Origin: PVC group bacterium
Lineage (GTDB): Bacteria; Verrucomicrobiota; Kiritimatiellia; UBA8416; PXDI01
Assembly: GCA_003565095.1 (NCBI GenBank)
Contig: PXDI01000157.1
Coordinates: 1-5,539, forward strand
Reading direction: 5' to 3'
Length of the DNA stretch: 5,539 bases
Positions 1 to 5,539 of this stretch are shown piece by piece (the first letter of the stretch is position 1; every line of letters starts with the position of its first letter). The notes under the pieces were generated by a model. That model was not told where the DNA came from and did not search any database. It saw nothing but the letters and a program-made list of their open reading frames with translations. Position numbers and translations under genes: made by a program.

Positions 1-1523
1 AGCAATAACCCGATAATACCAGCCGGACGTGAAAGCGGCAGGTGAATCAAGCGCAGCAGGAAGATGCCGATAGCTGTGCCTGTCAAAGTGAAGATCATTA
101 AAGCCAGAAAGCGGTAGAAGCTTTGTCCGGCGGTTTGCGCCGTGCCGGCTTGTGACTGGATATCGCCTCTGGCGATCATGACCTGTTCCGCAAAAGTACG
201 GCTGCCGGCTCCGTCAATGGTTTCGCCATCCATAAACCCGATCAACAGCCCCTTACGTCTGACGGCGGTGTTATCCCGCGCCAGGTGCTCAAGTGAAGCC
301 AGCACCGCGGCGATATTCGCCGCGGTACGTGCGCCGTGCGGTGCATCAGGCGCAATGCTGATGCTGTCGATCGGGACAAGCACGAGCATGGCTTCCGGTA
401 TGTTCGGGATGGTCAACTGCTGATCTGAAGCCAATTCGTCCGAGACCAGTGCGTTAACCTGGCGCAGATCGTCACGGCTGACGGCATACTGGTTGGCAAT
501 GCGGGTGAGGAGGTCGCCGCCGCGCACAGTGTAGCGTACATCGCTATCGGGAATGTTCAGCACCGCGCCGGGCTCCAGCCGGTCAAGTGCAACGGACTGA
601 TTCGCCGTCTGGAGCGCGGTGAGGGTTACACCGTGATCGGCGGCGATCCGGGCGGCCAGATCATCCGGGGTGACCGCATAAACCGGTTCAGGGGTCGGCG
701 GCAGATAGGCGAAAATCGAGCGTATTCTGCGGTTGCGGTAAACATGCCCGCCATGCAGCGAAACTGTTTCGTCTGGGGAGAGTTCCCGCAGTGCTGCAGC
801 GGTTGCTGCATTAACAAAAAACCTTGGTTGCGGAGCCGGTGTGTTGCTATATAGATATTGGGCGTTAATGCGGTTGACATGCGCATCCTCGGCGACCAGA
901 ACCGCCTTGCAGCCCAGTGTGAAAAGGCGTTCCAGGTTCCGCCCGCCTTTAAAGTTCATGAGCGCAACCGCACCCTCAAGCGGTTTGCCGGCAATATCGT
1001 CCCATTCGCCGTCGCCCACGTCAACCAGCGGACCGCTCAGTCCGCCGGGAGGACAGAGCGAGAGCATGGCGCCATTGGACCAAACGGGATAAGCGGCGAA
1101 TTCGCGGCCGGCGGCCAGCAGTTTTCCGGCGGCGGGCAGTGCCGGATCAACCGGAACCGGAACAGCCAGATCGTTTTCAATGCTGCCGATTGTTTCCACT
1201 CCGTAGGGGCCGAGCGCGCTCAAACGCCCTTCTATGTAGCTATGAACAGCCGCGCTTCCGTCACTGTTTAGCGACCGGCGGCCAATGTACAGGCTGCCCA
1301 GAGAAAGAATGTCACGCGCCTGGGCTTCGATGGCGTCACGCTCAACCGCACCGGATAGCGCCGTGAGCGACTCGGCCGACATGCTGCGCAGTGCTCCGAA
1401 CTCCCTGCGCAGACGGGTTGACATGTTCTGCACCCGGTCTTCATCGGCATGGCGCGCGAGCAGTAAGACTGGCAGACCAGTCGTCAGCAGTACCGGTAGA
1501 ATTCTTTTACAACTAATACCCAT
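1..1523 (-). CDS. Partial envelope protein: PA-like domain, two LysM repeats, degenerate M28-peptidase-like segment, membrane helix
   Basis: I translated this frame by hand. It runs 507 codons from ATG at 1523 without a stop and leaves the left edge, so the C-terminus is missing. Residues 8-23 are a hydrophobic signal peptide or anchor (ILPVLLTTGLPVLLLA). Residues 30-75 are helical and charged. Residues 163-250 resemble a protease-associated (PA) domain (GPLVDVGDGEWDDIAGK, then a GCKAVLVAED strand). Residues 281-325 and 329-373 are two LysM repeats. Residues 379-447 resemble the start of an M28 aminopeptidase core (VPIDS where active enzymes have HYDS; GFMDGE before a GAGSRTF turn), but the metal-binding His and Asp appear to be lost and the domain ends early. 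A membrane helix follows at 469-491. LysM domains usually bind peptidoglycan, so most of the protein is probably periplasmic. It is the third gene of the operon, 17 bases after the membrane-protein gene. Inference: a non-catalytic, wall-binding partner of the upstream ABC ATPase and membrane protein. The unseen C-terminus could hold further membrane helices or a permease domain. The frame is secure; the function is not. Confidence 0.88.
   Translation of the reverse strand, partial: MGISCKRILPVLLTTGLPVLLLARHADEDRVQNMSTRLRREFGALRSMSAESLTALSGAVERDAIEAQARDILSLGSLYIGRRSLNSDGSAAVHSYIEGRLSALGPYGVETIGSIENDLAVPVPVDPALPAAGKLLAAGREFAAYPVWSNGAMLSLCPPGGLSGPLVDVGDGEWDDIAGKPLEGAVALMNFKGGRNLERLFTLGCKAVLVAEDAHVNRINAQYLYSNTPAPQPRFFVNAATAAALRELSPDETVSLHGGHVYRNRRIRSIFAYLPPTPEPVYAVTPDDLAARIAADHGVTLTALQTANQSVALDRLEPGAVLNIPDSDVRYTVRGGDLLTRIANQYAVSRDDLRQVNALVSDELASDQQLTIPNIPEAMLVLVPIDSISIAPDAPHGARTAANIAAVLASLEHLARDNTAVRRKGLLIGFMDGETIDGAGSRTFAEQVMIARGDIQSQAGTAQTAGQSFYRFLALMIFTLTGTAIGIFLLRLIHLPLSRPAGIIGLL
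405..683 (-). other. Tandem LysM domains within the partial envelope protein
   Basis: Residues 281-325 (start VYAVTPDDLAARIAADHGVT, end AVLNIPD) and 329-373 (start RYTVRGGDLLTRIANQYAVS, end QLTIPN) each show the LysM pattern: a Y-x-V opening strand, a hydrophobic first helix ending in the A/N-x-x-x-V/T turn, a second helix with L-x-x-x-N, and a closing L-x-I-P strand. LysM modules bind N-acetylglucosamine-containing glycans, chiefly peptidoglycan. The second repeat is closer to consensus than the first. The pair sits between the RSIFAYL strand (268-274) and the EAMLVLVPIDS strand (377-387). In M28 peptidases those two strands are normally adjacent, so the repeats look like an insertion into that fold. 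Confidence 0.8.
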
Positions 1524-1534
1524 TCTCGTCCAAT

Positions 1535-1542
1535 ACTCCTTT
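1535..1542 (-). promoter_or_regulatory. Ribosome binding site of the LysM/M28-like gene
   Basis: On the minus strand the bases read AAAGGAGT, a strong Shine-Dalgarno match. It overlaps the TAA stop (1543-1541) of the upstream membrane-protein gene. The GGAG core lies 12 bases before the ATG at 1523, slightly longer than usual. No closer in-frame ATG, GTG or TTG is available, so this ATG is the best start. The overlap of stop codon and ribosome site points to translational coupling. Confidence 0.7.
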
Positions 1543-4414
1543 AATAAACACTGGGGCTGTAAGGGATCACATCCATAAACAGCTTAATAAAAGCCCTCGG
1601 ATCACCCGAGCGGTGACCTGTCACCGAGCATATCAAGTCAAGCATGTTCCAGAAAAACACTCCGACAATCGCGCCCAGCACCAGTCCGATGAAAAACGGT
1701 TTAGCGCGCCGGTAGAAATTCATGCCGCCGTATTTGATAATGATTTTCTTTGCGCCCCATGCGACGAGGCAACTGCCCCATATCAGCGACATATTGGCAG
1801 CCGATCCGGGCGCGCCGGCTCCACGGGTATAGGGCGAAACCCATGTGAAATAGGGTGTGAGCAGCAGTACCAGATATCCGGCGGGATGCAGTTTGAAGCC
1901 CAGAAAGCGGCCGCGCAGGAAAACCAGCAGCCCGAAGGCCGCGGCTCCGCCGGCTATAAACCACATGCGCACCCAGTGCACACTTGTAAACTTATCCAGT
2001 CCGCTTTCCCCGAGAAAATGGGCGACCCACAGTGGATAGCGTGCAAGATTGAAAGCCGATGCAACCGGAGCCGGCGGCAGCAGGCTTTCCCCGGCATAGA
2101 AACTTTCTCCGAAATAGTAGGCAAAAAGGATGAAAGACACCATGCCGACAGAGATGGCTGCCAGGAATGCGGCCAGACTGGCGGCTGCCACAGTGCTGTA
2201 GCGAATGCTGTTGCGTCGTGCCAGTTCCATGTTTTCAAGCTGTTGCGGCAGCGTTCGGAAAAGCAGCGAAACCGGCAGAAAAGCCAGTGACAGGTAAATC
2301 GTGTATGCCCTGGCACCCAGCCACCCGGTCATGCCGAAAATCATCGGCAGTCGTGTGAATTCGTAAGTTACATGATGGGTATGCAATCCGGTTTCCGCCC
2401 GGATGCGCGCGGCTGCGATGGTAATCGCCAGACAGGTTAAGCCGATAAATAAAAGGAAAAAGATGTTATTAACACCAAGATTCCACATCAGGGCGAGTGC
2501 CAGCAGCGGGAAGATAATCATTCCGGCGGTATTCAGCCGCCGCGGGATATATGCGCCATGCTCGTCTTCGGTCAGCAAGGTTGCGTGTTCGGCGGAAGCC
2601 TGTTTTGAGTGCAATGCTTTCCAGACGAGAATGATTGTAAAGCAAATGCAGGCCCCGAGCATCTGCTCCATCGGAAATGGGTAGTTGTTGCCGCCGGACC
2701 AACCGGTATAAACACTGTCCCTGATCTCCGGTTTGACCAGATGAATCATCCAGTAAATGATATTGAATAGCCAGTAAGAGGCCCATACCGAAAAGCTGAC
2801 CTCGAGGCTGACCAGAAAGGCGATGCCGACAATAATGGGGGAAAGCACAAATACGGTATTGGGAAAAGCGCGTAATGCGCCGGTGGTGAACAGTTTTTCC
2901 GAGAAAGGGAAATACAGCAGAAACTGGTTATTGACCAGTCGGTAGTGCGCGGCGGCATCGAGCGTAATAATCAATAACCCGAGCAGCAAACCGCCCAGCA
3001 GCACGGGATTGAAAAGCGATTTGCGCAGCGGGGGGGCACGCAAATCGTCGGCGGTTTCCAATTCGTAATCATGCCGGATCAGATTGTCGGCAATTTCAAC
3101 CAGCGGAAAAGCCAGATTCTCACGGTCGACCCATTTGCGGCGTAACCATTCAGCCAGGCACATCAGAAAGCCGAAGATGGCGATAATCAGCGCCGCCCAG
3201 TGCAGCAGCGGCCGCACCCACAGGTTCCAGGGAATATTGTCAACGAGATAGCGGATGTTTTCGCGCGGCGGTGTTTCGTCTTTCTGGCGGCGTTCCGCAA
3301 CCGTAACCCACAGGCTCTCGAAAAAACCGTACAGATTCTGGTCGGCAGTATCGCTTGAGCCGTCCTGTCTGATGATTTGCGAGCGTTCATTGCGCGTGAT
3401 CCGGTAGACAAAGCTGCCGAGTTCTGCCTGGTAGGCGGCTTCGTCCATTTGTTCATAGCGTTCCATGTAGCGGGCCTGCAAATGCCGCCGCAGGGCGGCG
3501 CGATCACTGTCATTGAGGCTGGTTACAAGGGAGGATAAAGCCGGCCATGCTTCCTGTGCGCCTTTAATCCTTGCCTGTAATGTGCTGCGCTCTTCCGGAG
3601 TCATGCGGGCGTATTCACGGTCGAGCCGTTCCAGGCTGCTGCGGTCGGTCTGCTCAATGATGTGCGGCAGCAGACTGATTTCGTGCTCATCATATTCCGG
3701 CAGACTGCTATGCAACCGCTCAAGTGCAGCACGGCTGGCATTAGCCGTTGTTGCGGTGCGTTCATGCATCAGATCTTCAACGCCCAATGCCAGCCGCACT
3801 GCCGCCGGGGTGTTTTGCATAAAATGAACAATATCATCCATTCCAAGCTGTTCAACAAGGACTGCGGCATGCCGGCGGGTTTCTTCGGTGATATCTTCCG
3901 GGGCGGCCGCCGCTGATTCTATAATGACATTCATTTCACGGAAGGCACTGTTGCGGGCCTGTGTGACTTCCTTGTCGCGCAAAAGCCGCAGCAGACGTTC
4001 CGCCTTGTTCCAGGCCAAGCCTTCCTGAGTGGGAACCACCGGGAACCAGTCCGGCTCCAATGCATTATAAGCACTGCGGTAAGTACTGGTGCCGTAAAAG
4101 AGATACTCGTTCATGGTGGCACAGACCGACAGAAAACACTGCCGCACCAGACCAAGATTCATAACCGGCACCGCAATCGTCAGCATGGTGTAAAGCAGTA
4201 CGAGTTGTTTTTTATCAAGGAATCTGGTGCGTAATATTAAGCGCAGTGCCGCTACAACCATGACAAGGCTGAAGATTAATCCGACTGCCCATGCGGCGGG
4301 GGAGGCGGTTTCAATATCGGCATTGACCGTCTGCATTGTCAGAAACTGTGAAAGCGGCGTAATAATGGCTATCAGCAGCATTCCCAGCAAAATTGTCAAC
4401 GAAGTCATCCGCAC
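1541..4414 (-). CDS. DUF6785/DUF6784-family polytopic membrane protein with a large helical insert
   Basis: This is a 957-residue protein with about 16 likely membrane segments: roughly 5-28, 41-62, 69-92, 401-420, 467-486, 515-537, 540-560, 585-602, 629-645, 648-668, 702-722, 743-766, 816-833, 845-860, 871-886 and 905-928. Family hallmarks recalled from DUF6785 proteins are IPWNLWVRPLLHW (394-406), RRKWVDRENLAFPLVE (425-440) and AARIRAETGL (668-677). The C-terminus, with LHPAGYLV (842-849) and YGGMNFYRRAKPFFIGLVLG (895-914), matches the DUF6784 type. These families have no firmly assigned function; an oligopeptide-transporter-like role has been suggested by fold resemblance, which I cannot test here. 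Typical members are, from memory, about 600-700 residues. The excess lies at about 105-393, a charged, mostly helical insert between the third and fourth membrane segments. The start is GTG at 4414, eight bases after AGGAGA; ATG at 4408 is possible but sits 14 bases from it. It is the second gene of the operon, 12 bases after the ATPase. Inference: the membrane core of the system or a cargo-handling partner. Confidence 0.9.
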   Translation of the reverse strand: MRMTSLTILLGMLLIAIITPLSQFLTMQTVNADIETASPAAWAVGLIFSLVMVVAALRLILRTRFLDKKQLVLLYTMLTIAVPVMNLGLVRQCFLSVCATMNEYLFYGTSTYRSAYNALEPDWFPVVPTQEGLAWNKAERLLRLLRDKEVTQARNSAFREMNVIIESAAAAPEDITEETRRHAAVLVEQLGMDDIVHFMQNTPAAVRLALGVEDLMHERTATTANASRAALERLHSSLPEYDEHEISLLPHIIEQTDRSSLERLDREYARMTPEERSTLQARIKGAQEAWPALSSLVTSLNDSDRAALRRHLQARYMERYEQMDEAAYQAELGSFVYRITRNERSQIIRQDGSSDTADQNLYGFFESLWVTVAERRQKDETPPRENIRYLVDNIPWNLWVRPLLHWAALIIAIFGFLMCLAEWLRRKWVDRENLAFPLVEIADNLIRHDYELETADDLRAPPLRKSLFNPVLLGGLLLGLLIITLDAAAHYRLVNNQFLLYFPFSEKLFTTGALRAFPNTVFVLSPIIVGIAFLVSLEVSFSVWASYWLFNIIYWMIHLVKPEIRDSVYTGWSGGNNYPFPMEQMLGACICFTIILVWKALHSKQASAEHATLLTEDEHGAYIPRRLNTAGMIIFPLLALALMWNLGVNNIFFLLFIGLTCLAITIAAARIRAETGLHTHHVTYEFTRLPMIFGMTGWLGARAYTIYLSLAFLPVSLLFRTLPQQLENMELARRNSIRYSTVAAASLAAFLAAISVGMVSFILFAYYFGESFYAGESLLPPAPVASAFNLARYPLWVAHFLGESGLDKFTSVHWVRMWFIAGGAAAFGLLVFLRGRFLGFKLHPAGYLVLLLTPYFTWVSPYTRGAGAPGSAANMSLIWGSCLVAWGAKKIIIKYGGMNFYRRAKPFFIGLVLGAIVGVFFWNMLDLICSVTGHRSGDPRAFIKLFMDVIPYSPSVY
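3236..4102 (-). other. Extra helical domain inserted in the DUF6785 protein
   Basis: Residues about 105-393 contain no membrane segment and are rich in Glu, Arg, Ala, Leu and Gln. Amphipathic stretches include WNKAERLLRLLRDKEV (135-150), ASRAALERLHSSL (226-238), RSSLERLDREYARMTPEER (258-276) and RAALRRHLQARYMERYEQMD (305-324). The segment lies between membrane segments 3 and 4, where the family normally has a shorter soluble loop. It ends just before the conserved PWNLW motif. Its side of the membrane is not certain from sequence alone. I do not recognise it as a named domain. Confidence 0.65.
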
Positions 4415-4422
4415 TGGCCGTT

Positions 4423-4428
4423 TCTCCT
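4423..4428 (-). promoter_or_regulatory. Ribosome binding site deciding the GTG start of the DUF6785 gene
   Basis: The minus strand reads AGGAGA, overlapping the TAG stop (4429-4427) of the ABC ATPase gene. It lies eight bases before GTG at 4414 and 14 before ATG at 4408, so the GTG is favoured. Stop codon and ribosome site share bases, the same arrangement as at the next junction, which supports one coupled transcript. Confidence 0.7.
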
Positions 4429-5164
4429 ATGTTACACCGTCCACCGAGCCGATATCGATATCCAGGTCCTTACGGTCAACAATCCGTTCGACCCGTCCGT
4501 CACGTAGATAAACTACGCGAGTAGAAACATCCAGCATACGGTGATCATGAGTGGCTGAAACCACCGTTACCCCGAGGTCACGGCTCAATTTGCTTAAAAG
4601 ATCAACAATGGCATGCCCGGTTTTTGAGTCCAGATTACCGGTAGGCTCGTCTGCCAGCAGCAGGCTGGGGTCGTTTGCCAGAGAGCGGGCAATCGCCACA
4701 CGCTGCTGTTGTCCGCCGGAAAGTTCTCCCGGCAGGTGTTGCAGGCGGTTACCCAGCCCGACACGGTCAAGGATTTCCGCGGCTTTTTCGCCGGCATCGC
4801 GTTCCTTCATACCCAAAAACAGCATTGGCAGCATCACATTGCGTTGCGCTGTAAGAACTTCGATAAGGTTGTAGTTCTGGAAGATATACCCGATATTAAC
4901 ACAACGCAAATAAGCCAGTTGTGCCGACCGTAATTCTTTCAGATTGCGTCCGCCAAGCGCGATTTTTCCTCCGGTCGGAAAATCCAGTGCACCGATCATA
5001 TTGAAAAAGGTGGTTTTTCCGGAACCCGACGGCCCCATCAGCGAAACGTATTCACCTTTGAAAATGTCAAGCGTGATGCCGCGCAGGGCATATACAAAAT
5101 CATGCCCGGTCTTATATGCCCGCTCGACATTATCGGCGTGTATTAATGCGTCGTTATTAACCAT
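4427..5164 (-). CDS. ABC transporter ATP-binding protein, LolD/MacB/FtsE type
   Basis: This cytoplasmic ATPase of 245 residues would power an integral membrane partner. All nucleotide-binding elements are intact, numbered from MVNN: Walker A GPSGSGKT (44-51), Q-loop Gln 96 (IFQNYNLI), signature LSGGQQQR (148-155), Walker B LLLADEPTGNLDS (168-180, with Glu 173 catalytic) and switch His 206 (ATHD). The YALRGITLDIFKGEYVSLMG opening and the DEPTGNLDS string are typical of the group that contains LolD, MacB and FtsE, which pairs with FtsX-like permeases in lipoprotein release, macrolide or peptide export and cell division. Length is normal for that group. I chose ATG at 5164; the frame stays open upstream to a TTG at 5224, but the added 20 residues (MHQPRVTLCV...) are unlike the family and AT-rich. 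No clear Shine-Dalgarno precedes the ATG. It is the first gene of the operon. No matching permease is seen in the window, so the substrate is unknown, and no gene symbol is justified. Confidence 0.95.
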   Translation of the reverse strand: MVNNDALIHADNVERAYKTGHDFVYALRGITLDIFKGEYVSLMGPSGSGKTTFFNMIGALDFPTGGKIALGGRNLKELRSAQLAYLRCVNIGYIFQNYNLIEVLTAQRNVMLPMLFLGMKERDAGEKAAEILDRVGLGNRLQHLPGELSGGQQQRVAIARSLANDPSLLLADEPTGNLDSKTGHAIVDLLSKLSRDLGVTVVSATHDHRMLDVSTRVVYLRDGRVERIVDRKDLDIDIGSVDGVT

Positions 5165-5215
5165 ATCACGTTTTGTATGCAAATAATAATACGTTACACA
5201 TAATGTTACCCTAGG
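5165..5215 (-). promoter_or_regulatory. AT-rich leader, possible promoter or operator of the operon
   Basis: The stretch just before the ATPase start is notably AT-rich compared with the genes. On the minus strand it holds overlapping TATTAT hexamers (5191-5186 and 5188-5183) that could serve as a -10 element, but no good -35 hexamer sits at the usual distance. Two direct GTAAC copies, 12 bases apart (5209-5205 and 5197-5193), could be a regulator site. Neither reading is more than suggestive. The start codon lacks a Shine-Dalgarno sequence, so a very short or leaderless transcript is possible. Confidence 0.3.
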
Positions 5216-5283
5216 CTGGTGCAACGCGAGACGAAACGATGCCCGAACATGTGCTGTATGTCAAGCTTCGGTGTTTGCATTCA

Positions 5284-5301
5284 GCGGCGAAGAATCGCCG
5301 C
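5284..5301. other. Short perfect stem-loop beside the tandem repeat
   Basis: GCGGCGA at 5284-5290 is the exact reverse complement of TCGCCGC at 5295-5301, giving a 7-bp stem with a four-base loop (AGAA). No T-run follows on either strand, so it is not a standard intrinsic terminator. It directly abuts the tandem repeat at 5303. Confidence 0.5.
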
Positions 5302-5302
5302 A

Positions 5303-5330
5303 GGGATTAGGCGTTAGGGATTAGGCGTTA
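5303..5330. repeat. Tandem direct repeat, two perfect copies of a 14-bp unit
   Basis: GGGATTAGGCGTTA occurs at 5303-5316 and again, without any gap or mismatch, at 5317-5330, and the next base continues as G. Inside the unit, TTAGGCGTTAG is itself a near-repeat of a TTAG core. It lies in the spacer upstream of the operon, next to the stem-loop. It could be a dispersed genomic repeat, a slippage product or a binding site; the window alone cannot tell. Confidence 0.85.
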
Positions 5331-5433
5331 GTGGAGAGGGCGATTTCTGGGCACTTCTGTGGTGTTGGCTTTTGAGGCCGACTGGTTTAGGATGTCAACG
5401 GCTACGAGATGGAGCTTAGGCAAGTCATGCCAT

Positions 5434-5539
5434 TCAGGGCGGCACGAAGCGTATCTGCCCGGGCATGGGCAGGTCATGCGGGAGCATGTGGTTGCGGAGA
5501 GATTCTGCCAGTCTTCTGGCGAAGTTCTTTGCTGACCCA
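5434..5539 (-). CDS. Possible C-terminal end of an unidentified gene entering from the right edge
   Basis: One minus-strand frame is open for 34 codons from the window edge and stops at TGA 5436-5434. It begins GSAKNFARRLAESLRNHM and ends MPGQIRFVPP. The start looks like an amphipathic helix, and the end like a proline-rich tail. The pattern of a final helix followed by LPMP is loosely reminiscent of the C-terminal tails of some sulfatases, but this is too little sequence to assign a family. A second frame over the same bases (from 5537) is also open and extends further, to 5328, so the call could be wrong or the region could be a decayed gene with a frameshift. If real, it would be the upstream neighbour on the same strand, separated from the operon by about 270 bases. 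Confidence 0.3.
   Translation of the reverse strand, partial: GSAKNFARRLAESLRNHMLPHDLPMPGQIRFVPP

Larger units (their letters stand above)
5165..5433. other. Gene-free spacer upstream of the operon
   Basis: These roughly 270 bases hold the AT-rich leader, the stem-loop and the tandem repeat, and no gene I can support. A 22-codon plus-strand frame starts at ATG 5239 (MPEHVLYVKL) but has no ribosome site and ends inside the repeat. On the minus strand one frame is open from the right edge (5537) to TAA at 5330-5328 (69 codons, with LPKLHLVAVDILNQS near its middle-to-end). It overlaps the 34-codon frame described separately, and at most one of the two can be ordinary coding sequence over their shared part. 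Confidence 0.5.

Noticed and set aside
142..1578. Several plus-strand open frames (for example 142-423, 858-1271, 1285-1578) over the left third
   Set aside because: They are antisense shadows of the 507-codon minus-strand frame, which carries recognisable PA-like, LysM and M28-like patterns and a ribosome site.
1613..2290. 225-codon plus-strand open frame opposite the DUF6785 gene
   Set aside because: The translation is rich in His, Gln, Cys and Arg without domain or membrane pattern, and it lies fully antisense to a well-supported membrane protein whose family motifs are on the minus strand.
5165..5224. Upstream extension of the ATPase to a TTG start at 5224
   Set aside because: The extra 20 residues come from AT-rich leader sequence, do not resemble the N-terminus of the family, and ATG 5164 gives a normal-length protein.
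5284..5301. Stem-loop as an intrinsic terminator of the gene to the right
   Set aside because: The stem is only 7 bp and neither strand shows a T-rich tail after it.
5239..5310. 22-codon plus-strand small frame beginning MPEHVLYVKL
   Set aside because: It has no ribosome site, reads through the stem-loop and ends in the tandem repeat, so it is probably chance.
5455..5472. CTGCCC/GGGCAG inverted repeat containing the palindrome TGCCCGGGCA
   Set aside because: It lies within the possible coding end at the right edge and has no following T-run, so it is not supported as a terminator or operator.

Overview
The window is a moderately GC-rich piece of bacterial DNA in which every convincing gene lies on the minus strand, so the genes read from right to left. 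The best taxonomic clue is the middle gene. It is a DUF6785/DUF6784-type polytopic membrane protein, a family I associate mainly with Planctomycetota, Verrucomicrobiota, Kiritimatiellota and Lentisphaerota (the PVC group) and some relatives. Dual membranes, periplasmic LysM domains and a LolD/MacB-type ATPase all fit a Gram-negative envelope. A PVC-type organism, possibly from the Kiritimatiellota/Lentisphaerota side, is an inference and not proven here.

Layout in transcription order. (1) 5539-5434: the last 34 codons of an open frame entering from the right edge, of uncertain reality. (2) 5433-5165: a gene-free spacer with a perfect tandem 14-bp repeat, an adjoining 7-bp stem-loop and an AT-rich leader. 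(3) 5164-4427: a complete ABC transporter ATPase of the LolD/MacB/FtsE type with all catalytic motifs intact. (4) 4414-1541: a 957-residue multi-spanning membrane protein with a DUF6785 core and DUF6784-like C-terminus, carrying an unusually large helical, charged insert of about 290 residues between its third and fourth membrane segments. (5) 1523-1: a long reading frame with no stop codon that leaves the left edge, missing its C-terminus. It encodes an exported or membrane-anchored protein with a PA-like domain, two LysM repeats, a degenerate and shortened M28-peptidase-like segment and a membrane helix.

The three main genes form a tight operon. Gaps are 12 and 17 bases, and each downstream Shine-Dalgarno sequence overlaps the stop codon of the preceding gene. 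The ATPase has no recognisable FtsX/MacB-type permease in the window. Either the permease lies beyond the left edge, possibly as the continuation of the third protein, or the ATPase works with unusual membrane partners. The combination of ATPase, expanded DUF6785 protein and LysM-containing pseudo-peptidase is the most interesting content of the window and could be an uncharacterised cell-envelope transport or remodelling system. No RNA gene, CRISPR array, insertion sequence or origin was seen.
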